The notes below the pieces were generated by a model that was given only the letters and a program-made list of their open reading frames with translations, did no database searches and was not told the DNA's origin. Shown one piece after another: positions 25,770-33,818 of a DNA stretch of 64,000 nt (positions within the stretch are counted from its first letter, which is position 1; the number at the start of each line of letters is the position of its first letter). Made by a program: the position numbers and the translations under genes. The DNA comes from Streptomyces barringtoniae (GTDB lineage: Bacteria; Actinomycetota; Actinomycetes; Streptomycetales; Streptomycetaceae), in contig NZ_JAJHNP010000002.1 of NCBI RefSeq assembly GCF_020819595.1, positions 124,001-188,000 of the forward strand, read 5' to 3'.

Positions 25770-26228
25770 ATGGCAGACCATCTGGAAGCATCCGTCACTC
25801 TGCCGAGCGATCCCGCCTCGGTCTCCGCCGCCCGCACGTATGTCGTGGGCACGCTCGTGGAGTGGGGCCTGCCGTCGGACACCGACGTGGCCGACACCGT
25901 GCGGCTCATCGTCTCCGAACTCGCCACGAACGCCGTACAGCACACCTTCGGTCAGTCACCCACCTTCACGGTCGACATCGCTTTGGACCGTGACGAACAT
26001 CTGCGCATCGGCGTCACGGACAGTCATCCGCGCTTTCCGAAGAGACTGCCCGCCGCCGTCCAGCAGGACAACGGCCGCGGCATGGTCATCATCCGCTGGC
26101 TCACCGCGGAGTGCGGCGGCAAGGTGCGCGTCCGCCCCACCCGGGAGGGCGGCAAGACGGTCTCCATCGAACTCCCTTGGATCCTCCCGCCCGAGCCGGT
26201 CCCGGCGGCGGGCTCACAGGAACCGTAG
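25770..26228 (+). CDS. HATPase anti-sigma-type ATP-binding protein
   Basis: A 152-residue HATPase_c_2 protein of the RsbW/SpoIIAB-like group. The N-box LIVSELATNAVQHTFG lies at about residue 50, the G1 box IGVTDSHPRFPKR at about 78, and the G2 box QQDNGRGMVIIRWLTAECG at about 97. ATG 25770 has AAGGGA about 10 bases before. It is divergent from the XRE/DUF397 pair, as often seen in WhiJ-type loci. Partner sigma factor or anti-anti-sigma is not encoded next to it. Confidence 0.88.
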   Translation: MADHLEASVTLPSDPASVSAARTYVVGTLVEWGLPSDTDVADTVRLIVSELATNAVQHTFGQSPTFTVDIALDRDEHLRIGVTDSHPRFPKRLPAAVQQDNGRGMVIIRWLTAECGGKVRVRPTREGGKTVSIELPWILPPEPVPAAGSQEP

Positions 26229-27020
26229 CCCTCCGGGCGGGGCCCGGTGGGCTGGGCGCGCTTTCCGGGGCGCTTCGAGTTCTGGTCGGGAGCTTGGGGC
26301 GCGGGAGAGCTTGGGGTGGCGAAGGGGCAGGTGCGAGGGGCATCGGTGGCGACGACCCTATGGGCGGCGAGGAGGAGAGGATGCCGGTGGTGTGGGATGC
26401 CGGGGCGGATGGGCCGTCCGGGACGACGGGGCGGGTGCCGGCGGAGGGCTGAGGGCGACTGGTCGGCCACGGCGGGCTCTGGGGCGCGGGTTGGCGGCGT
26501 CGGGGCCGGGTGAGGAAGGGGCGGGGAGTTCAGGCGCGGGGACGGGGCCGGTCGGTGGGGGGGGCGGGGACGGCGTGCTGGGCGGCAACCGCTGCGACTC
26601 GAGCCTTTGCTGTGGGCGAGGTGGCCGTAGCCGGGGAGAGGCGTACCGGTGCCCGGTGCCCGGTGTTCCGCGGTTCGCTCGGTGCGCGCCGCTGGAGCGG
26701 GCCGAGGCGGTGCTCGGACGGCGTTGGTGGCCGGCGTGGGTTCGTCCGCTGCGGGCAGCGGCCGTTGTGGCCGCTGGTAAGGCGTGTCGACGGCTGGCCC
26801 TGGCGGTGCCCGAGCCTCTGCGGGCCGGACCAGCCAGACGGGGCCAAGCCACCGAGGGCCGCACCAGCCGGACGCGCCCCCCGCAGGACGCCGTAGCAGA
26901 CCTCGAGGGCGGGGAGGTCGTGCTCCGGGCCGAGTCAGCCGTAGCCGGGCCCTTGCAGAGCGCTGCTGTGCGCCCGCGGCGGGGATGGACGTCGTTGCCC
27001 CTGGATGGCGTACTGGGCGC
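26229..27020. other. Unusual gene-free stretch, G-rich top strand
   Basis: About 790 bases between the HATPase gene and the LysR gene. Open frames on both strands (for example 26358-26864 on the minus strand) translate to Pro/Arg/Ser-rich low-complexity text without domains, and none has a ribosome site. The top strand has many G runs, including TGGGGGGGGCGGGG at about 26557-26570. Third-base bias is not frame-consistent. It may be decayed coding DNA or structured non-coding DNA. I cannot support any gene. Confidence 0.5.
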
Positions 27021-27944
27021 TCAAGCCCCCTGTGATCGTCCCGCCCGGCCGAAAGCCCCCCGTAGCAGTGCGCGGAAGGCGTCCGCCGCCGGTGCGGATT
27101 CGGCGGGGCGGTAGGCCACCGAGATCGTGCGGTGCAGGCGGCCCCCCTCCAGGGGACGCACTCCGACCGGTGTGGATGCCGTGCGGGCCACCATCTCGGG
27201 GACGACGGCCACGCCGAGTCCGGCGCTGACGAGGGCGCAGACCACGGCGTACCCGGGGGTCGGGACCAGCAGGGCCGGTGTGGCGCCCGCGTCGGACAGC
27301 AGGGCCTCGATGTCCCGGCGGGCCGGATGGTGCGGGGCCATGCTGATCAGCGGCTGGCCGGCCAGCTCCGCCAGGGGCAGCCGGGACGCGGTGCTGCTCA
27401 GGGCGTGCCCGGGCGCGGTCACCAGCACCAGTTCGTCCACCAGGATCGGCTCCAGACGTACCGAGGACGGCACGGGGGAGGGCTCGGCGGGGTGGTAGGT
27501 GTGGGTCAGGGCCAGGTCCACGTCGCCGGCCGCTACGGCGGTGACGCCGGTCGGCGGGTCGTAGTCCGCGACCGACAGCGTCACGTCCGGATGCGCCCGG
27601 CGGAACGCGCTCAGCGCCGGCGGCAGCAGATGCACCCCGGCGGTCGGGAAGGTGCCGAGCCGCAGCGCGCCGCCGGTGAGACCGGTCAGCCGGGCCAGTT
27701 CGTGCCGGGCCCGCTCCAACTCGTCCAGCACTCGCCGGGCCCGCGCCACCAGCACCTCGCCCGCCTCGGTCAGCCGGGCCCCGCGGTGGTGCCGGACCAG
27801 CAGCGCGGTACCCGCCTCCCGCTCCAGCTTGGCCAGCTGCTGGGACAGGGCGGGCGGTGTGTAGCCGAGGCGGTCGGCGGCCCGGGTGATCGAGCCTGCC
27901 TCCGCGACGGCCACCAGCGCGGCCAGCCGGGTCGGGTCGTACAC
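27021..27944 (-). CDS. LysR-family transcriptional regulator
   Basis: A 307-residue LysR regulator starting at GTG 27944. Residues 1-60 are the winged helix (YDPTRLAALVAVAEAGSITRAADRLGYTPPALSQQLAKLERE, given in part), and about 90-300 the periplasmic-binding-like effector domain (GALRLGTFPTAGVHLLPPAL ... GLGVAVVPEMVA). It is divergent from a LysE-type exporter across 93 bases, with a dyad AAGCAATGCTT between them, the classic LysG-LysE arrangement. The effector is probably an amino acid exported by the neighbour. Confidence 0.9.
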   Translation of the reverse strand: MYDPTRLAALVAVAEAGSITRAADRLGYTPPALSQQLAKLEREAGTALLVRHHRGARLTEAGEVLVARARRVLDELERARHELARLTGLTGGALRLGTFPTAGVHLLPPALSAFRRAHPDVTLSVADYDPPTGVTAVAAGDVDLALTHTYHPAEPSPVPSSVRLEPILVDELVLVTAPGHALSSTASRLPLAELAGQPLISMAPHHPARRDIEALLSDAGATPALLVPTPGYAVVCALVSAGLGVAVVPEMVARTASTPVGVRPLEGGRLHRTISVAYRPAESAPAADAFRALLRGAFGRAGRSQGA

Positions 27945-27966
27945 GGGTTCAGGATAAGTCAGCCTG

Positions 27967-27977
27967 AAGCAATGCTT
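27967..27977. promoter_or_regulatory. LysR-type dyad in the lysR/lysE promoter region
   Basis: AAGCA-A-TGCTT, a perfect 5-base-arm dyad 22 bases upstream of the LysR GTG, is flanked by further TTAAGGCTTA-like repeats. Position and shape fit a LysR recognition site (T-N11-A type). Inference. Confidence 0.45.
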
Positions 27978-28037
27978 AAGGCTTACCCAGGAAAGCCGAA
28001 ATACCTGCTGAAGGCTTCGCCGGGGCAGTCTGGGCGC

Positions 28038-28655
28038 ATGGACGGACAGCTCATCGCCTTCACCGGGATCGCCGCCGGACTGGTCGCCATGCCGGGCGCC
28101 GACTTCACCGTGGTCGTACGCAACGCGCTGGTCTCGCGCCGGGCCGGCGCCGTCTGCGCACTCGGCATCGCGGGCGGACTCCTGGTGCACACCGCCCTGG
28201 CGGTGGCCGGTGTCGCGGCCGTGCTGGTGGCCGTGCCCGCGCTGTTCCGGGCCTTGCAGCTGCTGGGCGGCGCCTATGTGCTGCAGCTCGGGGTGCGCAC
28301 GCTGTGGTCGCTGCGGGGGGCCGTCCCGGCGTCCGAGGAGAAGACGCCCGAGCCCGCGCATCCGCTCCGGCAGGGCTTTGTCACCAACGTCCTCAACCCG
28401 AAGGCCTCGCTGACCTTCCTCAGCCTGCTGCCGCAGTTCGTGCCCGCCGGGAGCCCCGCACTGCCCCGGACACTGCTGCTCGCGCTCATCGTGTGCGCGC
28501 TGGCGCTGGCGTGGTTCCAGGCGGTCGCGCTGCTGGTCGACCGGCTGGGCAGATGGCTGCGCCGGCCCCGGGCCGCCCGTGGGCTCCAGGCGGGCACCGG
28601 GGTGGCCCTGACGGTGCTGGGAGCGGCCCTGCTGCTGGAGCCGCTCCTGCGCTGA
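28038..28655 (+). CDS. LysE/RhtB-family amino-acid exporter
   Basis: A 205-residue membrane protein with five or six helices. The N-terminus LIAFTGIAAGLVAMPGADFTVVVRNAL carries the family PGP-like motif as PGAD. VLNPKASLTFLSLLPQFV is the conserved N-P-K/W loop at about residue 120. It exports amino acids or homoserine-lactone-like compounds. Its divergent LysR neighbour is the likely activator. The gene ends 10 bases before a tandem-repeat block. Confidence 0.88.
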   Translation: MDGQLIAFTGIAAGLVAMPGADFTVVVRNALVSRRAGAVCALGIAGGLLVHTALAVAGVAAVLVAVPALFRALQLLGGAYVLQLGVRTLWSLRGAVPASEEKTPEPAHPLRQGFVTNVLNPKASLTFLSLLPQFVPAGSPALPRTLLLALIVCALALAWFQAVALLVDRLGRWLRRPRAARGLQAGTGVALTVLGAALLLEPLLR

Positions 28656-28664
28656 CGGCGGGTC

Positions 28665-28879
28665 AGCCGGCCTGCCACAGCAGGCAGGCCGACCGACCCC
28701 GCCACGGCGGATCGGTCGACCGAACCCGCCACGGCAGATCGGTCAGCCGGCCCTGCCACAGCGGACCGGTCAACCGAACCCGCCACAGCGGACCGGTCAA
28801 CCAAGCTGCTACGGCCGACCGGTCAACCAAACCTGCCACGGCAGACCGGTCGGCCGGCGGCGCCGTAGCAGACCGGGTC
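28665..28879. repeat. 27-bp tandem repeat, eight diverged units
   Basis: Units start at about 28665, 28691, 28718, 28745, 28772, 28799, 28825 and 28852 and are 26-28 bases long. A typical unit is GACCGAACCCGCCACGGCAG followed by ATCGGTC. Unit ends make CGGTC/GACCG junction palindromes, so the array can fold into many hairpins. It fills the space between the convergent lysE and NlpC/P60 genes and its last unit reaches the NlpC stop codon. One antisense frame would give a DRSAVAGSV nonapeptide repeat, but there is no ribosome site. Confidence 0.85.
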
Positions 28880-29351
28880 AGCTGACCCGGCCGTACCAGA
28901 CGCTGTTGGTCCAGATCTTCTGGAGCCGCACCACGTCCCCGGTCCTCGGCGCATGCCAGATCTTCCCGTGCCCGGCGTAGATGCCGACGTGGTAGACGTA
29001 GGAACCCGAGTGGAAGAACACCAGGTCACCGGCCTTGCGTTGGCCGGAGGAGATGTGGTGCGTCTTGTTGTACTGCTGGGCGGCGGTACGCGGCAGGGTC
29101 TTGCCCGCCTTCTTGAACGAGTAGAGCGTCAGCCCCGAGCAGTCGAACCTGCGCGGCCCGGTGGCCCCGTACTGGTACGGGGACCCCTTCTTGGAGGCCG
29201 CGACCTGCAGTGCTTTTGTCGCGAGAGCCGCGGCCGAGGCATCGGTGGCGAGACCGGGGACCGCGATCGAGCCGCCGACGGCGGCGAGGGTGAGGGCCGA
29301 GGCCGTGCCGGCCCGGGCCATGAGCGACGGGACACGATTTGGCGCAGTCAT
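28878..29351 (-). CDS. Secreted NlpC/P60 cell-wall hydrolase
   Basis: A 157-residue exported protein. A signal peptide covers about residues 1-41 (GTASALTLAAVGGSIAVPGL ... ASA). The NlpC/P60 domain follows directly, with catalytic Cys71 (RRFDCSGLTLY), His121 (VYHVGIYAG) and His133 (IWHAPRTG). It should cleave peptide bonds in peptidoglycan stems. It lacks SH3 or LysM binding modules, so it is a minimal catalytic form. ATG 29351 is preceded by GAAGGG. A c-di-AMP (ydaO-type) riboswitch lies in its leader, a common control of Streptomyces wall hydrolases. Confidence 0.93.
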   Translation of the reverse strand: MTAPNRVPSLMARAGTASALTLAAVGGSIAVPGLATDASAAALATKALQVAASKKGSPYQYGATGPRRFDCSGLTLYSFKKAGKTLPRTAAQQYNKTHHISSGQRKAGDLVFFHSGSYVYHVGIYAGHGKIWHAPRTGDVVRLQKIWTNSVWYGRVS

Positions 29352-29364
29352 GCGCAACCCTTCG

Positions 29365-29515
29365 TCAGCCGCCTGTGAAGGATGACCTGTCGGATTCGGG
29401 CTGGCGAAGTTGCCCGGCCGCGTTGCCGCGGCTTCACCCCAAGGGCTGCTCGGAACCTCCGGCCGTCTGCGGTGAACAGACGAACATCCGTTCCGGCGAC
29501 CCGTCTTGCTCGGGT
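29365..29515 (-). promoter_or_regulatory. c-di-AMP (ydaO-type) riboswitch in the NlpC/P60 leader
   Basis: Reading the minus strand, the leader contains the ydaO 3-prime half in order: CUUGGGGUGAAGCC, a GCGGC/GC-rich hairpin, CGGGCAACUUCGCCAGCCCG, AAUCCGACAGGUCAUCCUU and CACAGGCGGCUGACGAAGGG just before the ATG. The 5-prime half includes CGCCGGAACGGAUGUUCGUC and GGCCGGAGGUUCC. The order and these conserved strings match leaders of Streptomyces resuscitation and NlpC hydrolases as I know them. High c-di-AMP would lower expression. Exact edges are approximate. Confidence 0.75.
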
Positions 29516-29927
29516 CCTCCACTCCTGCCGATCCACTCCTGTCGACCGGTCGTCCGGGCGGCGGCAGGACTCGGCGTCCGCCCGGACCGCCCCGCCGCGG
29601 TGGCGGGGGCTTGTCGTCAGTCAGGGATCTTCACGCACACCGGTCCGAAAATCCCAATACCTGAGGGGATTTGTGGCGTTACTCACCACTCACCCGTTCG
29701 GGTGGACAGTGTTCCGCTCGAAACGTCGTCAGGTCCCTGACGTAGCCCCGGACCTGGGGCTAAGCGCTTTCCCGTGAACGGCGAACCCGCGTGGAGCGCA
29801 AGTCGAAAGGCCCCGAGAACGATCTGGATATACACCGGTCGGCGGTACATCGTTCGGGTCGTTTCAAGTCCGTCCCGAACGGCGCCTGTCGACATCCGGG
29901 TCCCGTACGGCTGGTCCGGCGTCCGGA
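29516..29927. other. Intergenic region with a perfect hairpin
   Basis: About 410 bases without a gene. It should hold the NlpC/P60 promoter on the minus strand. Two perfect inverted repeats are visible: CACCCG-TT-CGGGTG (29691-29704) and TAGCCCC-(6)-GGGGCTA (29743-29762). The second lies 166 bases past the end of the clpP operon and may be its terminator, though no clear T run follows. Confidence 0.4.
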
Positions 29928-30233
29928 TCAGCCGACGCCGTCGGGCGGGAGCGCGACGCGCGCGGTACGGCGGTCACCGTCCAGCACGCGCAAAGCCCGT
30001 GCCAGCGTGTCCCCGTGCAGCTCCGTCTCGCCTCGCTGGTGCATCAACGCGAGGGCGTCACGCAGCTCTGCGGCCTTGCGCACGAGGGCCTGGGCGGCCC
30101 GCAGCCCGCGATAGGTGTCCCCGCCGTGCGCGGGATTGACGCGGCCCAGCAGGTCGGCGGCCTCCAGGTAACGATCGATCAGATCGCCCTCGGCACGCGT
30201 CAGTGCGGGCAGCGGCGGCAGGTCCGGCAGCAT
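29928..30233 (-). CDS. Hypothetical protein downstream of the ClpP paralogue
   Basis: A 101-residue soluble, helix-rich protein (LTRAEGDLIDRYLEAADLLGRV, YRGLRAAQALVRKAAELRDALALMHQRGETELH). GAGGTGA lies 8 bases before ATG 30233, and the gene begins 7 bases after the ClpP-paralogue stop, so the two form an operon. No domain is recognised. It could be a partner or adaptor of the unusual ClpP, but nothing in the sequence proves this. Confidence 0.65.
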   Translation of the reverse strand: MLPDLPPLPALTRAEGDLIDRYLEAADLLGRVNPAHGGDTYRGLRAAQALVRKAAELRDALALMHQRGETELHGDTLARALRVLDGDRRTARVALPPDGVG

Positions 30234-30240
30234 CGGCGGC

Positions 30241-30876
30241 TCACCTCGCGTCCGGTGCGCCGGGGGTGCTCCGCCGGCCGGGCACGACGGCGTCCACCAG
30301 GCCGTAGTCCACCGCCGCGGGGCCGCCCAGGACCAAGTCCCGCTCCAGGTCGCGGTGCACCTGCTCGGTGGTGCGCCCGGTGTGCCGTACCAGCATCTCC
30401 TCGGTCAGCGCGCGGACCCGGGCCAACTCCTCGGCCTGGATGAGCAGGTCGTTGGTCTGGCCCTGTACCGGCTCGGCGAGCCGGGGCTGGGAGAGCACCA
30501 TGCGCGCGCCGGGCAGGGTGAACCGCTTGCCCGGCGTGCCGGCCGCGAGCAGCAACGCGGCGTGGGAGGCGGCCTGGCCCAGGCAGTAGGTCGCCACGTC
30601 GCAACTGACGTACCGCATCGTGTCGTAGATCGCCGTCAGCGCGCTGAACGCGCCGCCCGGGGAGTTGACGTACAGCGTGATGTCCCGCTCGGGGGCGGCG
30701 TGTTCGAGGTACATGAACTGCGCCATCACGTCGTTCGCGGCCGCGTCGTCCAGCGGGGTGCCGAGGAAGACGATCCGGTCCTCGAAGAGCTTGCCGTAGG
30801 GGTCGAGCGTGCGGACACCGCCGCCGGTGCGCTCGGTGAACTCGGGCAGGACATGACGGGCAGACGCTCGGGACAT
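30241..30876 (-). CDS. ClpP-family protease paralogue lacking the catalytic histidine
   Basis: A 211-residue ClpP-fold protein. The chain aligns with ClpP over its length ([79 protein letters not shown]). The nucleophile Ser104 (GQAAS) and Asp180 are present. The catalytic His of the MIHQP motif is replaced: the position reads MVLSQP, with Ser129. As read it should not cleave peptides alone and may be a structural subunit of mixed rings. Streptomyces have several clpP paralogues. A helical hypothetical gene follows, and a YefM antitoxin gene is divergent. Confidence 0.9.
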   Translation of the reverse strand: MSRASARHVLPEFTERTGGGVRTLDPYGKLFEDRIVFLGTPLDDAAANDVMAQFMYLEHAAPERDITLYVNSPGGAFSALTAIYDTMRYVSCDVATYCLGQAASHAALLLAAGTPGKRFTLPGARMVLSQPRLAEPVQGQTNDLLIQAEELARVRALTEEMLVRHTGRTTEQVHRDLERDLVLGGPAAVDYGLVDAVVPGRRSTPGAPDAR

Positions 30877-30920
30877 GGGGCACCCCTTCTCATCGCACGG
30901 CCTCCGACGGGCTCGGCTTC

Positions 30921-30956
30921 TGTAAAAAATGTACAGGACGTACGTGACGTTATGAT
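30921..30956 (+). promoter_or_regulatory. TGTACA operator and -10 box of the yefM-like gene
   Basis: TGTACA (30930-30935) is the core that E. coli YefM recognises in its own operator. It is followed by the direct repeats GTACAGGAC and GTACGTGAC (30931-30948). TATGAT (30951-30956) is a good -10 box only 6 bases before the ATG, so the message is probably leaderless. The same region must hold the divergent clpP promoter, so the antitoxin may control both. Confidence 0.6.
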
Positions 30957-30962
30957 GGGGGT

Positions 30963-31241
30963 ATGGCCTACGAGATTCCGGTGACGCAAGCCAGGGCTGA
31001 GCTCGCCGACCTGATCAACCGCGTCGTGTACGGCGGTGAGCGCGTCGTCGTGACACGGCACGGCAAGCCGCTGGTCGCGCTGGTCTCGGCCGCCGACCTG
31101 GAGCGGCTGGACGCACTCGGGGAGCCGGCCGAGGAGCAGGTCGTCAGTTCGGTCTCGGGTGTCCGTGAGGCCGGTTCCGCCGCGCGTGAACAGCGGCGGT
31201 TCGGAATCGCCGCCGAGCACCGCGGTCCCGGCGTGTCCTGA
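30963..31241 (+). CDS. Phd/YefM-family antitoxin, no toxin partner
   Basis: A 92-residue protein. Residues 1-55 are a Phd/YefM DNA-binding dimer domain ([42 protein letters not shown]). The disordered, charged tail would bind a toxin. No RelE/YoeB/Doc gene follows: the next gene is ureA, 228 bases away. A TGTACA core lies in its promoter, matching YefM autoregulation. There is no ribosome site, and the -10 box spacing suggests leaderless translation. Likely a solitary regulator derived from a toxin-antitoxin pair. Confidence 0.88.
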   Translation: MAYEIPVTQARAELADLINRVVYGGERVVVTRHGKPLVALVSAADLERLDALGEPAEEQVVSSVSGVREAGSAAREQRRFGIAAEHRGPGVS

Positions 31242-31296
31242 GCCGCGCCGCGTATCGCCGGCCCCGCCGCGCGGTCATCGGTGGATCAAGGTCTGG

Positions 31297-31312
31297 TTAA
31301 CGTCGCTGAAAC
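31297..31312 (+). promoter_or_regulatory. GlnR-box-like site upstream of ureA
   Basis: TTAAC-GTCGCT-GAAAC fits the GlnR half-site pair gTnAc-n6-GaAAc except for the first lower-weight base. It lies 157 bases before the ureA GTG. Streptomyces urease operons are known GlnR targets under nitrogen control. A TAGCCT that could be a -10 box is at 31323-31328. Confidence 0.5.
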
Positions 31313-31468
31313 TCCGGCGTTCTAGCCTGCCGGTCCACGCCATCAGGGGTTCTCCTGCCCGGATTGAGGACGATCCGGGGATTTGTCTGTGTGTTACACC
31401 TATCCCCGTCGTGATGGCTGCGGCAACCGGACCCCGCACGGTCCGGAGCAAGGACTGTGAGGTGGGAC

Positions 31469-31771
<303 letters not shown>

Positions 31772-31782
31772 GGGGGGCCGCG

Positions 31783-32094
31783 ATGATTCCCGGAGAGATC
31801 CTGTTCGCGGACGGCCCCGTCCTCGTCAACGAGGGCCGCGAGGTCACCCGCCTCACCGTCCTCAACGCCGCCGACCGGCCGGTCCAGGTCGGCTCCCACT
31901 ACCACTTCGCCGAGGCCAACCCCGGCCTGGAGTTCGACCGCGCCGCGGCCCGCGGCAAGCGGCTGAACGTCGCCGCCGGCACCGCCGTGCGCTTCGAGCC
32001 CGGCATTCCGGTCGACGTCGAGCTCGTGCCCCTCGCCGGTGCCCGGATCGTGCCGGGGCTGCGCGGGGAGACCGGAGGTGCCCTCGATGCCTGA
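31783..32094 (+). CDS. ureB: Urease beta subunit
   Basis: A 103-residue subunit with the usual opening [21 protein letters not shown] and the [18 protein letters not shown] block. GAGGGGGG precedes ATG 31783. The gene begins 11 bases after ureA and its 3-prime end overlaps ureC by 8 bases, so the three structural subunits are translated as a coupled set. Confidence 0.97.
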   Translation: MIPGEILFADGPVLVNEGREVTRLTVLNAADRPVQVGSHYHFAEANPGLEFDRAAARGKRLNVAAGTAVRFEPGIPVDVELVPLAGARIVPGLRGETGGALDA

Positions 32095-33808
32095 GATCTC
32101 CCGCGGCGCCTACGCCGACCTGTTCGGGCCGACCACCGGTGACCGCATCCGGCTCGCCGACACCGACCTGCTGATCGAGATCGAGGAGGACCGCTCCGGC
32201 GGACCCGGTGCCTCCGGCGACGAGGCGGTGTTCGGCGGCGGCAAGGTCATCCGCGAGTCCATGGGCCAGTCCCGCGCCACCCGGGCCGAGGGCACGCCCG
32301 ACACAGTGATCACCGGTGCCGTCGTCGTCGACCACTGGGGCGTCGTCAAGGCCGACATCGGCATCCGCGACGGCCGGATCACGGCCATCGGCAAGGCCGG
32401 CAACCCGGACACCATGGACGGTGTCCACCCCGACCTGGTCATCGGACCCGAGACCGAGATCATCGCGGGCAACGGGCGGATCCTCACCGCCGGCGCCATC
32501 GACGCGCACGTCCACTTCATCTGCCCCCAGATCGCCGACGAGGCGCTGGCCTCCGGCATCACCACCCTGGTCGGCGGCGGCACCGGCCCCGCCGAGGGCT
32601 CCAAGGCCACCACCGTCACGCCCGGCCCCTGGCACCTCGCCCGGATGTTCGAGGCGATGGAGGCCTACCCGGTCAACGTCGGCTTCCTCGGCAAGGGCAA
32701 CACCGTCTCGCACGAGGCGATGCTCTCCCAGATCCGCGGCGGCGCGGCCGGCCTGAAGCTGCACGAGGACTGGGGCTCCACCCCGGCCGTCATCGACGCC
32801 GCGCTCACCGTCGCCGACCGCACGGGCATCCAGGTCGCCATCCACACCGACACCCTGAACGAGGCCGGTTTCGTCGGCGACACCCTCGCCGCGATCGCGG
32901 GCAGGGGCATCCACTCGTACCACACCGAGGGCGCCGGCGGCGGGCACGCGCCGGACATCATGACCGTGGTCTCGCAGCCCAACGTGCTGCCCAGCTCCAC
33001 CAACCCGACCCGGCCCTACACCGTCAACACCGCCGAGGAACACCTCGACATGCTGATGGTGTGCCACCACCTCAACTCCGCCGTCCCCGAGGACCTGGCG
33101 TTCGCCGAGTCCAGGATCCGGCCGTCCACCATCGGCGCGGAGGACGTCCTGCACGACCTCGGCGCGATCTCGATCATCTCCTCCGACTCCCAGGCCATGG
33201 GCCGGGTCGGCGAGGTCATCCTGCGCACCTGGCAGACCGCCCATGTGATGAAGCGCAGGCGCGGGGCACTGCCCGGTGACGGACGCGCGGACAACCACCG
33301 CGTGCGTCGCTATGTCGCCAAATACACGATCAACCCCGCGCTCGCCCAGGGCCTCGCCGCCGAGATCGGCTCGGTCGAGACCGGCAAACTCGCCGACCTG
33401 GTGCTGTGGGAGCCCGCGTTCTTCGGGGTGAAGCCGCAGCTCGTGCTCAAGGGCGGGCAGATCGCCTACGCGCAGATGGGCGACGCCAACGCCTCCATCC
33501 CCACGCCGCAGCCGATCCTGCCCCGCCCGATGTACGGCGCGATCGGCCGCGCCCCGGCCGCCAACTCGCTCAACTTCGTGGCCCCGTCGGCGATCGAGGA
33601 CGGTCTGCCGGAGCGGCTCGGGCTCGGCAAGCGGTTCGCGGCGATCACGTCCACGCGCGCGGTGACCAAGGCCGACATGCGTGAGAACGACGCCCGGCCC
33701 GACGTCCGGATCGACCCCGACAGCTTCGCCGTGCACATCGACGGCGAGCTGGTGGAGGCGAGCCCGGCCGCCGAACTGCCCATGGCCCAGCGCTACTTCC
33801 TCTTCTGA
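32087..33808 (+). CDS. ureC: Urease alpha (catalytic) subunit
   Basis: A 573-residue nickel amidohydrolase. Metal ligands are visible: HVHF near residue 140, the carbamylated Lys224 in [10 protein letters not shown], His residues in IHTDTLNE and [11 protein letters not shown], and Asp in [20 protein letters not shown] carries the flap residues near residue 328. ATG 32087 has GGAGG 8 bases upstream. It is loaded with Ni by UreF, UreG and UreD from the same operon. Confidence 0.98.
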   Translation: MPEISRGAYADLFGPTTGDRIRLADTDLLIEIEEDRSGGPGASGDEAVFGGGKVIRESMGQSRATRAEGTPDTVITGAVVVDHWGVVKADIGIRDGRITAIGKAGNPDTMDGVHPDLVIGPETEIIAGNGRILTAGAIDAHVHFICPQIADEALASGITTLVGGGTGPAEGSKATTVTPGPWHLARMFEAMEAYPVNVGFLGKGNTVSHEAMLSQIRGGAAGLKLHEDWGSTPAVIDAALTVADRTGIQVAIHTDTLNEAGFVGDTLAAIAGRGIHSYHTEGAGGGHAPDIMTVVSQPNVLPSSTNPTRPYTVNTAEEHLDMLMVCHHLNSAVPEDLAFAESRIRPSTIGAEDVLHDLGAISIISSDSQAMGRVGEVILRTWQTAHVMKRRRGALPGDGRADNHRVRRYVAKYTINPALAQGLAAEIGSVETGKLADLVLWEPAFFGVKPQLVLKGGQIAYAQMGDANASIPTPQPILPRPMYGAIGRAPAANSLNFVAPSAIEDGLPERLGLGKRFAAITSTRAVTKADMRENDARPDVRIDPDSFAVHIDGELVEASPAAELPMAQRYFLF

Positions 33809-33818
33809 TGGGGGCGTG

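Noticed and set aside
26358..26864. A 168-codon minus-strand frame in the 790-base gap
   Set aside because: It is Pro/Ser/Arg-rich low-complexity text, has no ribosome site and matches no family I know.
25840..27114. A 424-codon frame across the HATPase gene and the gap to LysR
   Set aside because: It overlaps the real HATPase in another frame and gives Ser/Arg/Pro-rich text without domains or a start signal.
28665..28879. Repeat block resembling a CRISPR array
   Set aside because: Units are contiguous and diverged with no unique spacers of constant length, and no cas genes are in the window. It is a tandem repeat.
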